64,000 bases of DNA. Origin: Teichococcus aerophilus. GTDB lineage: Bacteria; Pseudomonadota; Alphaproteobacteria; Acetobacterales; Acetobacteraceae. How positions within the stretch are numbered: position 1 is the first letter of the stretch; the number at the start of each line of letters is the position of its first letter. The position numbers were made by a program, and so were the translations under genes. The DNA lies in assembly GCF_014490485.1 (NCBI RefSeq), contig NZ_JACTVA010000005.1, forward strand, positions 62,001 to 126,000, read 5' to 3'. This document shows, in pieces, positions 35,267 through 44,229 of the stretch. Below the pieces are notes generated by a model. It did no database searches, was not told the origin of the DNA, and saw only the letters and a program-made list of their open reading frames with translations.

Positions 35267-36457
35267 ATGAAGGTAGCCATCATCCACTACTGGCTGGTTG
35301 GCATGCGGGGAGGCGAGAAGGTTCTCGAATCGCTCTGCGAGCTCTTCCCCGAGGCGGATATCTTCACCCATGTCTATAGGCCGGAGGCGATCTCGGACAC
35401 GATCCGGGCGCACCGGGTTTCGACGACGTTCATCGCGAGGTTGCCCTTCGCCGCCCGGCTGTATCAGGCGTACCTGCCGCTGATGCCGCTCGCGCTCGAG
35501 CAGCTCGATCTCCGAAAGTATGATCTGGTGATCAGCAGCGAGTCAGGGCCGGCGAAAGGGGTGCTGACGCGTCCGGATGCCTTGCATGTCTGCTATTGCC
35601 ATACGCCGATGCGATACATCTGGAATATGTACCAGGAGTATCGGCAGCAGGTGCCGCTTCCACTCCGGCCGCTTGTCTCTCTCCTGGCACACCGGCTGCG
35701 GCAGTGGGACCAGACGGCATCCGCCCGGGTCGATTTCTTCGTTGCCAATTCACGCAACATTTCGGATCAGATCCGGAAATTCTATCGGCGCCCATCCGAA
35801 GTCGTTTACCCGCCGGTGGACCTCGACCTTTTCAACGGGGCGATGGCGGCTGGGACAACGGCCGGAGATTTCTATCTATATGCGGGGCAGCTGATTCCCT
35901 ACAAACGCGTCGATCTCGCCATCGACGCCTGCAAAGCGCTTGGCCGCCGGCTGGTTATCATTGGCGGCGGCAGCGAGAAGGAACGCCTTGCCCGCCAGGC
36001 CGGACCGCTGGTGGCCTTTCTGGGGCATGTCGACGACGCCACGCTGCGCTCCCACTATGCGCGTTGCCGCGCTTTGCTGTTCACGGGCGAGGAAGATTTC
36101 GGAATCGTTCCGCTGGAAGCGATGGCCTGTGGCCGACCTGTCATCGCCTATGGGCGCGGAGGCGCACTGGAAACCGTCACGCCGGTTTCCGGCCTGCATT
36201 TCTCCGAGCAATCGATCCCGTCCCTGACGGATGCCATGCGGCGCTTCGAAGCCACCGAGCACAGCTTCGACCCACAGGCGATCGCGCAGCATGCGGGAAA
36301 CTTCTCCAAGGCGCGCTTTCGCGAAGGTTTCCTGGCTGCCCTCGACATGGCCTTGGCCGAGCAGGGCCCGGCAAGGCGTTGGCGCAGCGTCGCCGATTTG
36401 CCGCTGCCGTTTCAGCCGACTGTCACCGCCATTGCGGTAGCGGGGGAGGCGGCGTGA
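35267..36457 (+). CDS. Glycosyltransferase family 4
   Basis: 396 residues, GT-B fold. N-terminal MKVAIIHYWLVGMRGGEKVLESLCELFP and VCYCHTPMRYIWNMY are typical of the WbaZ/mannosyltransferase-like GT4 group. The C-terminal nucleotide-sugar domain starts at FYLYAGQLIPYKRVDLAIDA and has FTGEEDFGIVPLEAMACGRPVIAYGRGG, whose EX7E motif contacts the donor. ATG 35267 with GAGGGG upstream is preferred to 35255. First gene of the exopolysaccharide operon; likely adds one sugar of the repeat unit on the cytoplasmic side. Confidence 0.92.
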   Translation: MKVAIIHYWLVGMRGGEKVLESLCELFPEADIFTHVYRPEAISDTIRAHRVSTTFIARLPFAARLYQAYLPLMPLALEQLDLRKYDLVISSESGPAKGVLTRPDALHVCYCHTPMRYIWNMYQEYRQQVPLPLRPLVSLLAHRLRQWDQTASARVDFFVANSRNISDQIRKFYRRPSEVVYPPVDLDLFNGAMAAGTTAGDFYLYAGQLIPYKRVDLAIDACKALGRRLVIIGGGSEKERLARQAGPLVAFLGHVDDATLRSHYARCRALLFTGEEDFGIVPLEAMACGRPVIAYGRGGALETVTPVSGLHFSEQSIPSLTDAMRRFEATEHSFDPQAIAQHAGNFSKARFREGFLAALDMALAEQGPARRWRSVADLPLPFQPTVTAIAVAGEAA

Positions 36458-37572
36458 TGTCGGTCTCAGTTCTCCAGGTCATCGGCGATGGCAGGATGGG
36501 TGGCGGCACCACGGCGGTTCTGCAACTGGCGTCCGGGCTGCGGCATCACAGCGTCTCCGTCAGTATAGCCACCCAGCAGGGAACGGAGCTGGTCAGCACC
36601 GCCAGGTCGCTCGGCATCGTGGTGCATGAGCTGGATTTCTCGCGGCGCGCCGCCTCCCTGTTCACCTCGCGCAAAGTGCAGGCGGTCATTCGGGCGACGA
36701 AGCCCAGTATCGTTCATGCTCACGGCGCCAGGGCGGGGCTTCCCTGTGCCTTGTTGCCACGTGGGCTTGGTCCGGCCATCGCCTATACCGTGCATGGCTT
36801 CCACTACGGCAACAAAGCCATCGGCGTCCGGACCTTCGCGCGGTGGAGCGAATGGCTCTGCATCGCCGCCGCGCAGGCCGTCGTCTTCGTGTCCCAAAGC
36901 GATGCCGCGTTGGCCTCGAAGGACGGGCTGCTCGGTGGCACGACAACAAGCCATGTCATCTACAATGGCGCTGCGCAGCCCGGCGCCGAGGGCCCTCCGC
37001 GCGCGCCGGACCACGACGTGGCCTTCATCGGCAGGCTGCATCACCAGAAAAATCCGCTTCTACTGGCGGAAATCGCTCGGCTTGCTCCTGCCCTGCGGTT
37101 TCTCATCGTCGGCGATGGCGAGTTGGGCCCGGCGCTGCGCCAGCGGGTACGTGAACTGTCCTTGCAGGACCGCTTCACCTTCCTTGGCAGCCTGCCGCAC
37201 GCGGATGCGCTGCGTGCCCTCACCAGGGCCCGCTGCATGGTGCTGCCCTCGCTCTGGGAAGGCCTGCCGATGGCGGTGATTGAGGCGATGCATCTCGGCC
37301 TGCCCGTGGTCGCCACGGACATGCCCGGCCTGCGGGAGATGGTGGTGGAGAATGTCACCGGCCATCTGGTGCCGTCCGGCAACGCCGCGCTCTTCGCGAA
37401 AAGGCTCAGCGGGCTGGCGGCCGACCGGGCGAGGAGCAGCGCCATGCATGCGGCCGCCAGAAGCCGCGCCGCTGAACTGTTCTCTCTCGAACAGCAGATC
37501 GGACGGCACGCTGCCCTGTATCGCGGCATGGTGGCCGCGGCGAGATCCCGCATCGCGGAGCTCGCGGCATGA
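36457..37572 (+). CDS. Glycosyltransferase family 4
   Basis: 371 residues, ATG overlapping the previous stop (TGATG). N-terminal LQVIGDGRMGGGTTAVLQLASGL binds the acceptor side; C-terminal DVAFIGRLHHQKNPLLLAEI, FLGSLPHADALRAL and LPSLWEGLPMAVIEAMHLGLPVVATD give the GT4 EX7E pattern. A much longer in-frame ORF starting at 35596 is only the extension into the previous gene. Probably a second repeat-unit transferase. Confidence 0.92.
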   Translation: MSVSVLQVIGDGRMGGGTTAVLQLASGLRHHSVSVSIATQQGTELVSTARSLGIVVHELDFSRRAASLFTSRKVQAVIRATKPSIVHAHGARAGLPCALLPRGLGPAIAYTVHGFHYGNKAIGVRTFARWSEWLCIAAAQAVVFVSQSDAALASKDGLLGGTTTSHVIYNGAAQPGAEGPPRAPDHDVAFIGRLHHQKNPLLLAEIARLAPALRFLIVGDGELGPALRQRVRELSLQDRFTFLGSLPHADALRALTRARCMVLPSLWEGLPMAVIEAMHLGLPVVATDMPGLREMVVENVTGHLVPSGNAALFAKRLSGLAADRARSSAMHAAARSRAAELFSLEQQIGRHAALYRGMVAAARSRIAELAA

Positions 37573-38951
37573 CCGGCCGGCAGGGGCGCCATCGCGGCCT
37601 GCATCTGGTCCTTCGTGGCCTCGGCGCGTTGCTGGGCGGTACGCTAATGGCGTCCCTGTTGTCACTGCTGACCCAGACGTTCCTGGCGCGCTCGCTCACC
37701 GCGGTCGAGTACGGCCAGTTGGCCGCGATCCTGACGGTGGCCAACCTGCTGTCCTCCGTTGCCTGCGCCGGGGTTAACTGGCTGCTGCTGCAAATCTTCG
37801 GTGATGAAGGCCGGCAGGCCTATCGCTGGACACCGGCTCTCGGCCGGTTGCTGGCGCTGAGCGGCGCCTTCGCAACGGTGCTGCTGGGCGCGTATACGCT
37901 GGTGGGCAGCAGCGTCTCCGGGCAGGCGCAATGGCTGGCCTTCCTGGCTGGTCTGGCCATTGTCGCCGGCCAGGCCGCGGTCGATTTGGGTTCCGCGCGG
38001 CTGCAGCTGGAACGGCGCTATGGCGCGCTGTCGCTTTGGCAGGCGGCGACGCAGGCACTGCGGTTGCTGCTGCTCTGCCTGATGGTACTGCCGCGTGACG
38101 CCCCGCCGTCGCTGGAAGAAGTGTTGCTGTTGTACGGCCTTACCGGAATGGCGGTTGCTGCCGCCGGCGCGTGGCTGCTGCGTCCGCTCTGGTCCGCCAG
38201 CCTCGCCTTGCCGCCGGATGGCCCTGCCAGCCTTGTAGACCGCACAGCCCCGTCGCTGGTGTCCGTGGCGAAACTGGCGATGCCCTTCGCGTTGATGACC
38301 GTCTTCTACGTGCTGTACTTCCAGTGGGCCGTCGTGCTGCTCGATTGGCAGGTCGGCGGCGCCGCGGCGGCCTCCTACAGCGCGGCATTATTGCTGATTG
38401 CGGCGGCCTCCATGCTGCCGCAGGTCGTCTACATGAAATTCCTCACGCCGATCATCTGCCGCTGGGCGGTGCATGACCGCGCGCGGTTCGGCGCGGTGTT
38501 CCACCTGGGTGTCATTGCCATGTTGGCGACGGGCGTGGCCGGCATGCTGGTGCTTGGGCTCGGCAGCCCGATCCTGATCCCGCTACTGTTCGGCGATGGA
38601 TTGCCGGATGCGGTGATGGTGCTGTCCATCCTCTCCCTCGCCCTGCCGATCCGCTTCGTGCACGCATCCTTCAGCGCCACCTTTGTCAGCCCGGCCGAAG
38701 TCGCGCAAAAGGTTGGTTACCTGGGTTGGGCCGCATTGTGCGGCATCCTGGCGAATCTGGCCCTGGTGCCGGTACTAGGTTTGGCGGGCGCGCCCATCGC
38801 CGCCGTGCTGAGCGAGGCCGTGCTGCTGGCCCTGCATGTGCGCGGGATGCACCGGTTGATCCACGGCGTCTCCATCCGGGCGACGTTCCGCCCAGCGACC
38901 TCGGTCTCGTCGCTGCGCCTCCTCATGGAGCACGGCCGCCATGCGGATTGA
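37569..38951 (+). CDS. Polysaccharide flippase (Wzx-like)
   Basis: 460 residues with about 12 to 14 hydrophobic helices, starting GLGALLGGTLMASLLSLLTQTFLARSLTAVEYGQLA, the N-terminal signature of the MATE/MOP polysaccharide-transporter family. Later helices such as LAMPFALMTVFYVLYFQWAVVLLDWQVG and VGYLGWAALCGILANLALVPVLGLAGAPIAAVLSEAVLL fit Wzx. It would flip undecaprenyl-linked repeat units across the inner membrane. ATGA overlap with the upstream transferase and an 11-base overlap with the hydrolase gene downstream show tight coupling. Confidence 0.88.
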   Translation: MTGRQGRHRGLHLVLRGLGALLGGTLMASLLSLLTQTFLARSLTAVEYGQLAAILTVANLLSSVACAGVNWLLLQIFGDEGRQAYRWTPALGRLLALSGAFATVLLGAYTLVGSSVSGQAQWLAFLAGLAIVAGQAAVDLGSARLQLERRYGALSLWQAATQALRLLLLCLMVLPRDAPPSLEEVLLLYGLTGMAVAAAGAWLLRPLWSASLALPPDGPASLVDRTAPSLVSVAKLAMPFALMTVFYVLYFQWAVVLLDWQVGGAAAASYSAALLLIAAASMLPQVVYMKFLTPIICRWAVHDRARFGAVFHLGVIAMLATGVAGMLVLGLGSPILIPLLFGDGLPDAVMVLSILSLALPIRFVHASFSATFVSPAEVAQKVGYLGWAALCGILANLALVPVLGLAGAPIAAVLSEAVLLALHVRGMHRLIHGVSIRATFRPATSVSSLRLLMEHGRHAD

Positions 38952-40257
38952 CCGGCTGGCCATGGCCATGTTGCTGGCAGGCTCGATGGGCGCGCACGCC
39001 CAGCCGGCTGGCCGCATCCAGGCCTGGCTGGGCGAAGGCGGCGTTACGGCGGGCCTCGGCGTCAATGTCCACTTTCCGCCCGGGCGCCCGCGGGATCTGC
39101 CACGCATCCGGCAACTCGGCTTCCAGGTGGTGCGGACGGATCTGCTCTGGGCGCAGGTCGAGACTGGGCGAGGGCGCTATGACTGGGCGGCGGCCGATGT
39201 GCTGTTGGGCGACCTGGAAGCCAACGGCCTGCAGGCCCTGTTCATCCTCGCCTACTCCAACCCGCTTTATGCGGAGAGGGTACCGGGGCGGCCGGATTCA
39301 CCTTCGCTTGGTTACGCCGCGCCCCAGCATGGCGAAGCGCGGACCGCGTTCATGGCCTTCGTGCGCCTGGCGGCCGCGCGTTACCAGGGCCGCGTCGCGT
39401 GGGAAGTGTGGAACGAGCCCGACCATAATTTCGGCATGCCGGTCGACCTGCGCACCTATATCGGCTTCGCCGCCGAGGCCTGTGGCGCCGTGCGCGCACA
39501 GGATGCCGGCGCCGTCGTTCTAGGGCCGGCCGCGTCCGGTTTCCTGCGCTGGTTCCTGGAGGATTTCGCCGAGGCCGACCGCGCCGGATGCTTCGACGCT
39601 GTCAGCGTGCACCCCTATCGCGACCGCGCGCCGGAAGACGTGCTGGAAGACTGGGCGAGGCTGCAAGGCGTGGTACAGCGGGTCGCGCAGGCGCAGGGCC
39701 GCACGCCGCCGGCGATCGTCAACAGCGAGTGGGGCTATTCCTCCACCGGCGGCGCCTGGACCCGGCAGCGGCAGGCGGATTACGTCGCCAGGCTCTGGCT
39801 GTTGGATCGGATGGCCGGCATTCCCCTGACCATCATCTACGATTGGTGGGACGACGGCCCGGATGCCAGCCAGAAGGAAGCGAGCTTCGGCATCGTCGAT
39901 CACTGGGGGCAGCCGAAGCCGGTCCATACGGCGCTGGCGCGCATCGCCGGGGCACTGCGCGGCCTGGAGTACCAGGGCCGGGTGGAGACGTTCCGGACCG
40001 GCGAGTTCCTGCTGGCTTTCGGCGCGGCGGAGGGCCCAACCAGCGTCCTGGTCGGGTGGAACACCGAGGCCCAGGGCAGCATGATCGTCGCCCCCAGGCG
40101 CCTGTGCCTGGCGGGCCAGCCCGCGCCACTCTCCCCTGGCTGTGCGCCGGATGGCACGCAGTTCGTGGTGGCAGAGAGCCTGCGGCTGGACACGGCGCCG
40201 CGTATCTTCTCGGTCGGCGGGGATGGCTCGCTGCGGCCGGCGGGGCCGGCGCGATGA
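38941..40257 (+). CDS. Secreted glycoside hydrolase, PslG-like (GH39-type)
   Basis: 438 residues with a signal peptide (RLAMAMLLAGSMGAHAQ). A TIM-barrel clan-A hydrolase: acid/base Glu159 in VAWEVWNEPDHNF and nucleophile Glu263 in AIVNSEWGYS, spaced as in PslG-type endoglycosidases. HFPPGRPRDLPRIRQLGFQVVRTDLLW is the barrel start, and a small beta domain ends the protein. In Pseudomonas a PslG-like hydrolase inside the biosynthesis cluster trims the polymer in the periplasm; the same is inferred here from its place after wzx. GH5-like cellulase is a less likely label. Confidence 0.82.
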   Translation: MRIDRLAMAMLLAGSMGAHAQPAGRIQAWLGEGGVTAGLGVNVHFPPGRPRDLPRIRQLGFQVVRTDLLWAQVETGRGRYDWAAADVLLGDLEANGLQALFILAYSNPLYAERVPGRPDSPSLGYAAPQHGEARTAFMAFVRLAAARYQGRVAWEVWNEPDHNFGMPVDLRTYIGFAAEACGAVRAQDAGAVVLGPAASGFLRWFLEDFAEADRAGCFDAVSVHPYRDRAPEDVLEDWARLQGVVQRVAQAQGRTPPAIVNSEWGYSSTGGAWTRQRQADYVARLWLLDRMAGIPLTIIYDWWDDGPDASQKEASFGIVDHWGQPKPVHTALARIAGALRGLEYQGRVETFRTGEFLLAFGAAEGPTSVLVGWNTEAQGSMIVAPRRLCLAGQPAPLSPGCAPDGTQFVVAESLRLDTAPRIFSVGGDGSLRPAGPAR

Positions 40258-40277
40258 GAGCCATCCCTGCCCTCGGC

Positions 40278-41624
40278 TCAGGCGAAGATGAAGTCGCTCT
40301 GGCTCAGTGCCTGCAGGTGATCCAGCGTCAGGGTATCGCCCCCGGCGAAGGTCACCAGCATGGCATCGGCGCCCTGCCGCGTGGTCGCCTGCCAGCTCAC
40401 GTCGCTGGCGGAAACGCCGACCAGTTCGATCCTGTCGGTGCCACGGGTGAAGTCGGTGATGATGTCATCGCCTTCATTGCCGTGGGTGGAGAAGATGTCG
40501 GCGCCTTCGTCCCCGGCCATGCGGTCGTTGCCGGCGCCGCCATAGATGCGGTCGTCGCCCTGCCCGCCGAGGATGACGTCGTCTCCGGCATCGCCGTAGA
40601 TCGTATCGTTGCCGTTCTGGCCCCACAGATGGTCGTTGCCGGCACCGCCGGAGAGGCCATCATCGCCGTCATGGCCGGTCAGGGTGTCATTGCCACCGCC
40701 GCCTTGCAGCCAGTCATCGCCGGCGTGGCCCACCAGCTTGTCGTCCCCATCCGCGCCGTTCAGGTACACCGGCGTCGTGCTCAGCAGGATCGGGTCCACG
40801 CCCGGCCTGGCAGGCGTGGCCGGCGTCTCCGCCTCGATCGGCGCACCGGCGGCGTCCTCCTCGTAGACGCGGATGTAGTCCACCTTCATCTCGGCGGGGA
40901 ACGGCGTCGTGCTGTCCGGGTTGCCGCCCCAGTCGCCGCCGACGGCCAGGTTGACCACCAGGAAAGAAGGCCCGAAGTCGCGGAAGGCGGCGCCGTCCAG
41001 ATGCGTGGTCAGTTGGCCGTCGAAGTAGAAGTCCAGGGCGTCCTCGGTCCATTCCAGTCCATAGGTATGGAAGCCGGCCGAGACATCGGTGCCCACCGCT
41101 GCCGCGTTCGTCGTGTGCTGGGCGGGGTTGCCGCGGAAATCGTGGGTGGAGTTGTGGACGACCCAGGGGTCGTGGCCCAGCACCTCCATGATATCGATCT
41201 CGCCCATGCCGACCAGCCAGAAGGCCGGCCACAGCCCCTGCCCTTGCGGCAGCTCGGCCCGCATCTCCCAGTAGCCGTATTGCTGCCAGAAGCCGTCCGG
41301 CTGCGTCCCTTCCGAAGCCGGCCCCCCCGAGGTCTCCAGCACACCGGACACGTAGGGGGTCGAGACGTCGTCCTTCAGGTTCTCCGGCGTCGGGACAGCG
41401 GTGATCGTCAGCACGCCGTCGGCGACGCTGAAGGGATTATAGGCATCGGCCCCGCCGAACCCGGCATCCACGTAGGTCTGCTGCTCGTGGTTATCCGCGA
41501 AGGTCCGCAGGTTTTCCCAATGCGCCAGGGTGGGAGAAAAGGCGCCCCCCTGGTCCAGGAAGAGTGGCTGCTGGGGGTCATTGAATTCGGCGTCGAAGGT
41601 CAGGCGGAAATTACCAGCTGGCAT
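40278..41624 (-). CDS. GH16 endo-glycanase with C-terminal RTX repeats
   Basis: 448 residues. GH16 domain at about 8-255: catalytic MGEIDIMEVLGHD with Glu142, Asp144, Glu147; YGYWEMRAELPQGQGLWPAFWL upstream. Residues 290-375 hold about eight GGxGxDxLxG calcium-binding repeats (GHAGDDWLQGG, GGAGNDHLWG, GGQGDDRIYG). There is no signal peptide, as expected for type I secretion, and it resembles rhizobial ExsH/PlyA. ATG 41624 has GAGGG upstream; the TTG before it is rejected. It sits between the two halves of the exopolysaccharide operon on the opposite strand and probably shortens the secreted polymer. No type I secretion genes are in the window. Confidence 0.9.
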   Translation of the reverse strand: MPAGNFRLTFDAEFNDPQQPLFLDQGGAFSPTLAHWENLRTFADNHEQQTYVDAGFGGADAYNPFSVADGVLTITAVPTPENLKDDVSTPYVSGVLETSGGPASEGTQPDGFWQQYGYWEMRAELPQGQGLWPAFWLVGMGEIDIMEVLGHDPWVVHNSTHDFRGNPAQHTTNAAAVGTDVSAGFHTYGLEWTEDALDFYFDGQLTTHLDGAAFRDFGPSFLVVNLAVGGDWGGNPDSTTPFPAEMKVDYIRVYEEDAAGAPIEAETPATPARPGVDPILLSTTPVYLNGADGDDKLVGHAGDDWLQGGGGNDTLTGHDGDDGLSGGAGNDHLWGQNGNDTIYGDAGDDVILGGQGDDRIYGGAGNDRMAGDEGADIFSTHGNEGDDIITDFTRGTDRIELVGVSASDVSWQATTRQGADAMLVTFAGGDTLTLDHLQALSQSDFIFA

Positions 41625-41730
41625 CAAGATCCCTCATACGTGGCGACATCAGTCAGAAGTGCCCAATCGGCTACGTTAAGTGTAATTCTCAAGCAATACA
41701 TGCCATCTTGGAAATCATAATTCCTTACGT

Positions 41731-41769
41731 TTGAATCATGAACCGATCGATAATCGCATTATGATTCAA
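41731..41769. promoter_or_regulatory. Long inverted repeat between GH16 and wzc genes
   Basis: TTGAATCAT (41731-41739) and ATGATTCAA (41761-41769) are perfect complements around a 21-base AT-rich centre containing CGATCGAT. A second local palindrome TGATTCAATCA overlaps the right arm (41762-41772). It lies in the 295-base divergent gap and may bind a regulator of both genes. A TATACT sequence (41865-41870) further down could be a -10 box for the wzc operon. Confidence 0.45.
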
Positions 41770-41919
41770 TCATTCGGGCTCTCTATGCGCGAATCTGAAT
41801 ACTATCGATGAATCTCCTATAATTTGACTCGTTCGATTTTGTGGATTCTTCGATTCGATACCGATATACTTAATTCAATCGCAAATCCTGGCCTGCCCAC
41901 CCCAAAGGAGCTCTCTGCG

Positions 41920-44229
41920 ATGAACCGCCTGCCCGCTGTCGATGCCTCCATGGCCCTCCTGATGGATGATGCGGTCCGGCAATCCGGGCCCGCGCAGGCC
42001 ATCGACCAGCTGCTGCGCGCCGCGCGGCGCGAGTGGAAGATGTTGCTGCTGATCTCCGGCCTGACCGCCGCGGTCGCCGGCGCATATCTCCAGCTGGCCG
42101 AGCCCCGCTACACGGCGGAGGCGATCATCATGGCGGCCCCCCGGCAGTCGGACATCGCCAATACCGATGCCGTCTCGCGCACCGGCGAGACCCAGTTGCC
42201 CGATGTGGAGGGCGAGCTGCAGATCATGAATTCACCCGCCTCACTCTCCCGCGTGGTGCAGGAACTCGGCCTGGCACGGCGGGCGGAGCGGTTGGCAGCA
42301 GCGGGAGATGCGCCGCAGGACAGGCTGGCGGCATTCACTGCCACACTTTCCCGCCGGGTCAGCCCCGCGGCGCTGGACCTGGATGCGGCGGTGGGCAACG
42401 AGGCCGGGCGCAGCACGGAAGACCGGCTGGTGGACCAGCTGGGCAGCGCGGTGCAGGTGACGCCGATCGGCCGGTCCACCCTGGCGCGGATCCGGCTCTC
42501 GGCCGCCGACCCGGCCCTGGCGGCGGAGGCCGCCAACGCGGTGGCCGAGAATTACCTGGCCAACCGCGTGCGCGGCCGCCAGGAAGCCGCCGAGCGGGCG
42601 GCCGAATGGCTGCAGCGCCGCGCGCAGGAGTTGCGGGCGCATGTGCTGGAGGCCGACCAGCGCATGGCGGCGCTGCGCCTTGCCTTGCAGGTGGATGGCC
42701 GCGACCTGCCGCAGATCAATGCCGAGATGGCCGGGCTGGGCGAGCGCATCCTGCAGGCGCGCGTGGAGAAGGAGCGCGCCACCAACCGGCTCGCCTCGGC
42801 CGAGGCACTGGTGCAGCGCACCGGCATCCTGTCGCTGCTGGACTGGGAAACGGCGGCGGGCGGCGACCGGCATATCGACCGGCTGCGCACCACGGCGGCG
42901 GAGGCCAACCAGGAAGTCGGCCGCCTTTCCATCGAGCTTGGCAGCGAGAGCCTGGCGCTGCGGCGCGCCCAGGCGCAGCGCCGCGTTACCCAGGGGCAGA
43001 TGGAGGCCGAGGCGCGGGCGCGGCTGGCGGCCTTGCAGGCCGATGTGGCCGCCGCCACAACCCTGAGTGGCGCGTTGGAGGGCCGCTTGCAGGCGCTCCG
43101 CCGCCAGGCCAACGACCTGACGGTGCGGCAGACGCAGCTGGAGGCGGCGCAGCTGGAGGGCAACGCCAACCGGGCGGTCTACGAGACCTTCCTCTCCCGC
43201 CTGCGGACGACGGAACAGGTGGGCTTCAACGACACCGATGGCTGGCTGGTCTCCCCCGCGACCGTGCCGGCGCGGCCGACCTGGCCGCAGGTGCCGCTGG
43301 TGCTTGCCGCCGCCTTCATCGCCGGCCTCGGCCTGTGCATGACCGCCATTGGCTTCCGTGAGTTCCGGAAGAGCCGCACCCTGCGGAGCCAGGATGACGT
43401 GACCCGGCAATTCGCCGCCAGCGTCCGCTATCTCGGCCATATTCCAGAGCTGCGCGGGCGGCCGGACCGGGCTGTGAAGGCCATCCTCGCCGGCAAGCCG
43501 CGCGACTTCGTCGAAGCCGTGCTGGGCCTGCAGGACAAGCTGGGCCCGGCCAGAGCGGAAGGCGCGGAGGCGCCGCGCCGTGGCAGCGTCATCGCCATCA
43601 TCTCCGCCCTGCCGCAGGAGGGGAAATCCACCACCCTGGCCTGCCTGGCCGCCGCTGCGGCAGCGGGGCAGCGTGTGGTCGTGGTGGATTGCGACCTGCA
43701 TTCCTCCTGGCAGCAGGGCGCCTTCGATATCGGGGCCTGTCCGGGCGTGGCGGGCTATCTGGCCGGGCGCGTCGACAACCCACGCGACGCCGGCCGGCTG
43801 CATGAGGCCAGCGGCGTGTTCGTGCTGCCGGCCGGGCGGTGGGAAGCGCAGCTGCATGCCTTCTCCCGCTCCCCCCGCCTGCCGGCCCTGCTGTGCCAGC
43901 TGCGGAGCGAGTTCGACCTGATCCTGATCGATACGCCGCCGCTGCTGGTGGCCAGCGATGCGCGGGCGCTGTGCGGCCTGGCCGATGCCGCCGTGCTGGT
44001 GGCGCGCTGGGGCCGCACGCCGGCCGCGCTAGCGCGGCACACCCAGCAGCAGATCCAGGAGACCGGCACGGCCCTGGCCGGCGTCGTGCTGACCCGCGTC
44101 GATATGGCGCGGTTCGCGACCTTCGACTTCCCCGCCGCCGGGGCCATTCGCCGGGGCCGCCCCGCCCTGGCCGCCGCCGCCACGCAGCAACTGCCGGCCC
44201 CGGCGGGCATCGGAGGCCAGCGGGCATGA
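41920..44229 (+). CDS. Wzc-like polysaccharide co-polymerase / BY-kinase lacking a tyrosine tail
   Basis: 769 residues. Wzz-type domain with TM1 at about 40-58, a long periplasmic coiled coil with AERAAEWLQRRAQELRAHVLEAD, and TM2 at about 455-480. The kinase domain has Walker A SALPQEGKSTT (about 563-572), A' VVVVDCDLHS and Walker B LILIDTPPLL. AAAGGAG precedes ATG 41920; the upstream 32 in-frame codons are rejected. The C-terminal tail (GRPALAAAATQQLPAPAG) has no tyrosine cluster, which Wzc needs for autophosphorylation. It controls polymer length together with the short Wza lipoprotein encoded at 48.7 kb. Confidence 0.87.
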   Translation: MNRLPAVDASMALLMDDAVRQSGPAQAIDQLLRAARREWKMLLLISGLTAAVAGAYLQLAEPRYTAEAIIMAAPRQSDIANTDAVSRTGETQLPDVEGELQIMNSPASLSRVVQELGLARRAERLAAAGDAPQDRLAAFTATLSRRVSPAALDLDAAVGNEAGRSTEDRLVDQLGSAVQVTPIGRSTLARIRLSAADPALAAEAANAVAENYLANRVRGRQEAAERAAEWLQRRAQELRAHVLEADQRMAALRLALQVDGRDLPQINAEMAGLGERILQARVEKERATNRLASAEALVQRTGILSLLDWETAAGGDRHIDRLRTTAAEANQEVGRLSIELGSESLALRRAQAQRRVTQGQMEAEARARLAALQADVAAATTLSGALEGRLQALRRQANDLTVRQTQLEAAQLEGNANRAVYETFLSRLRTTEQVGFNDTDGWLVSPATVPARPTWPQVPLVLAAAFIAGLGLCMTAIGFREFRKSRTLRSQDDVTRQFAASVRYLGHIPELRGRPDRAVKAILAGKPRDFVEAVLGLQDKLGPARAEGAEAPRRGSVIAIISALPQEGKSTTLACLAAAAAAGQRVVVVDCDLHSSWQQGAFDIGACPGVAGYLAGRVDNPRDAGRLHEASGVFVLPAGRWEAQLHAFSRSPRLPALLCQLRSEFDLILIDTPPLLVASDARALCGLADAAVLVARWGRTPAALARHTQQQIQETGTALAGVVLTRVDMARFATFDFPAAGAIRRGRPALAAAATQQLPAPAGIGGQRA

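Noticed and set aside
34999-35283. Minus-strand 94-codon frame in the divergent region at 35 kb
   Set aside because: Overlaps the glycosyltransferase start, lacks a ribosome site and has no domain.
39588-41720. Plus-strand open frame of 710 codons across the PslG-like and GH16 genes
   Set aside because: Shadow frame over two clearly functional genes; low-complexity product with no recognisable domain.
42241-43857. Minus-strand open frame of 538 codons antisense to wzc
   Set aside because: Antisense to intact kinase motifs; His/Gln/Arg-rich, typical of GC-rich shadow frames.
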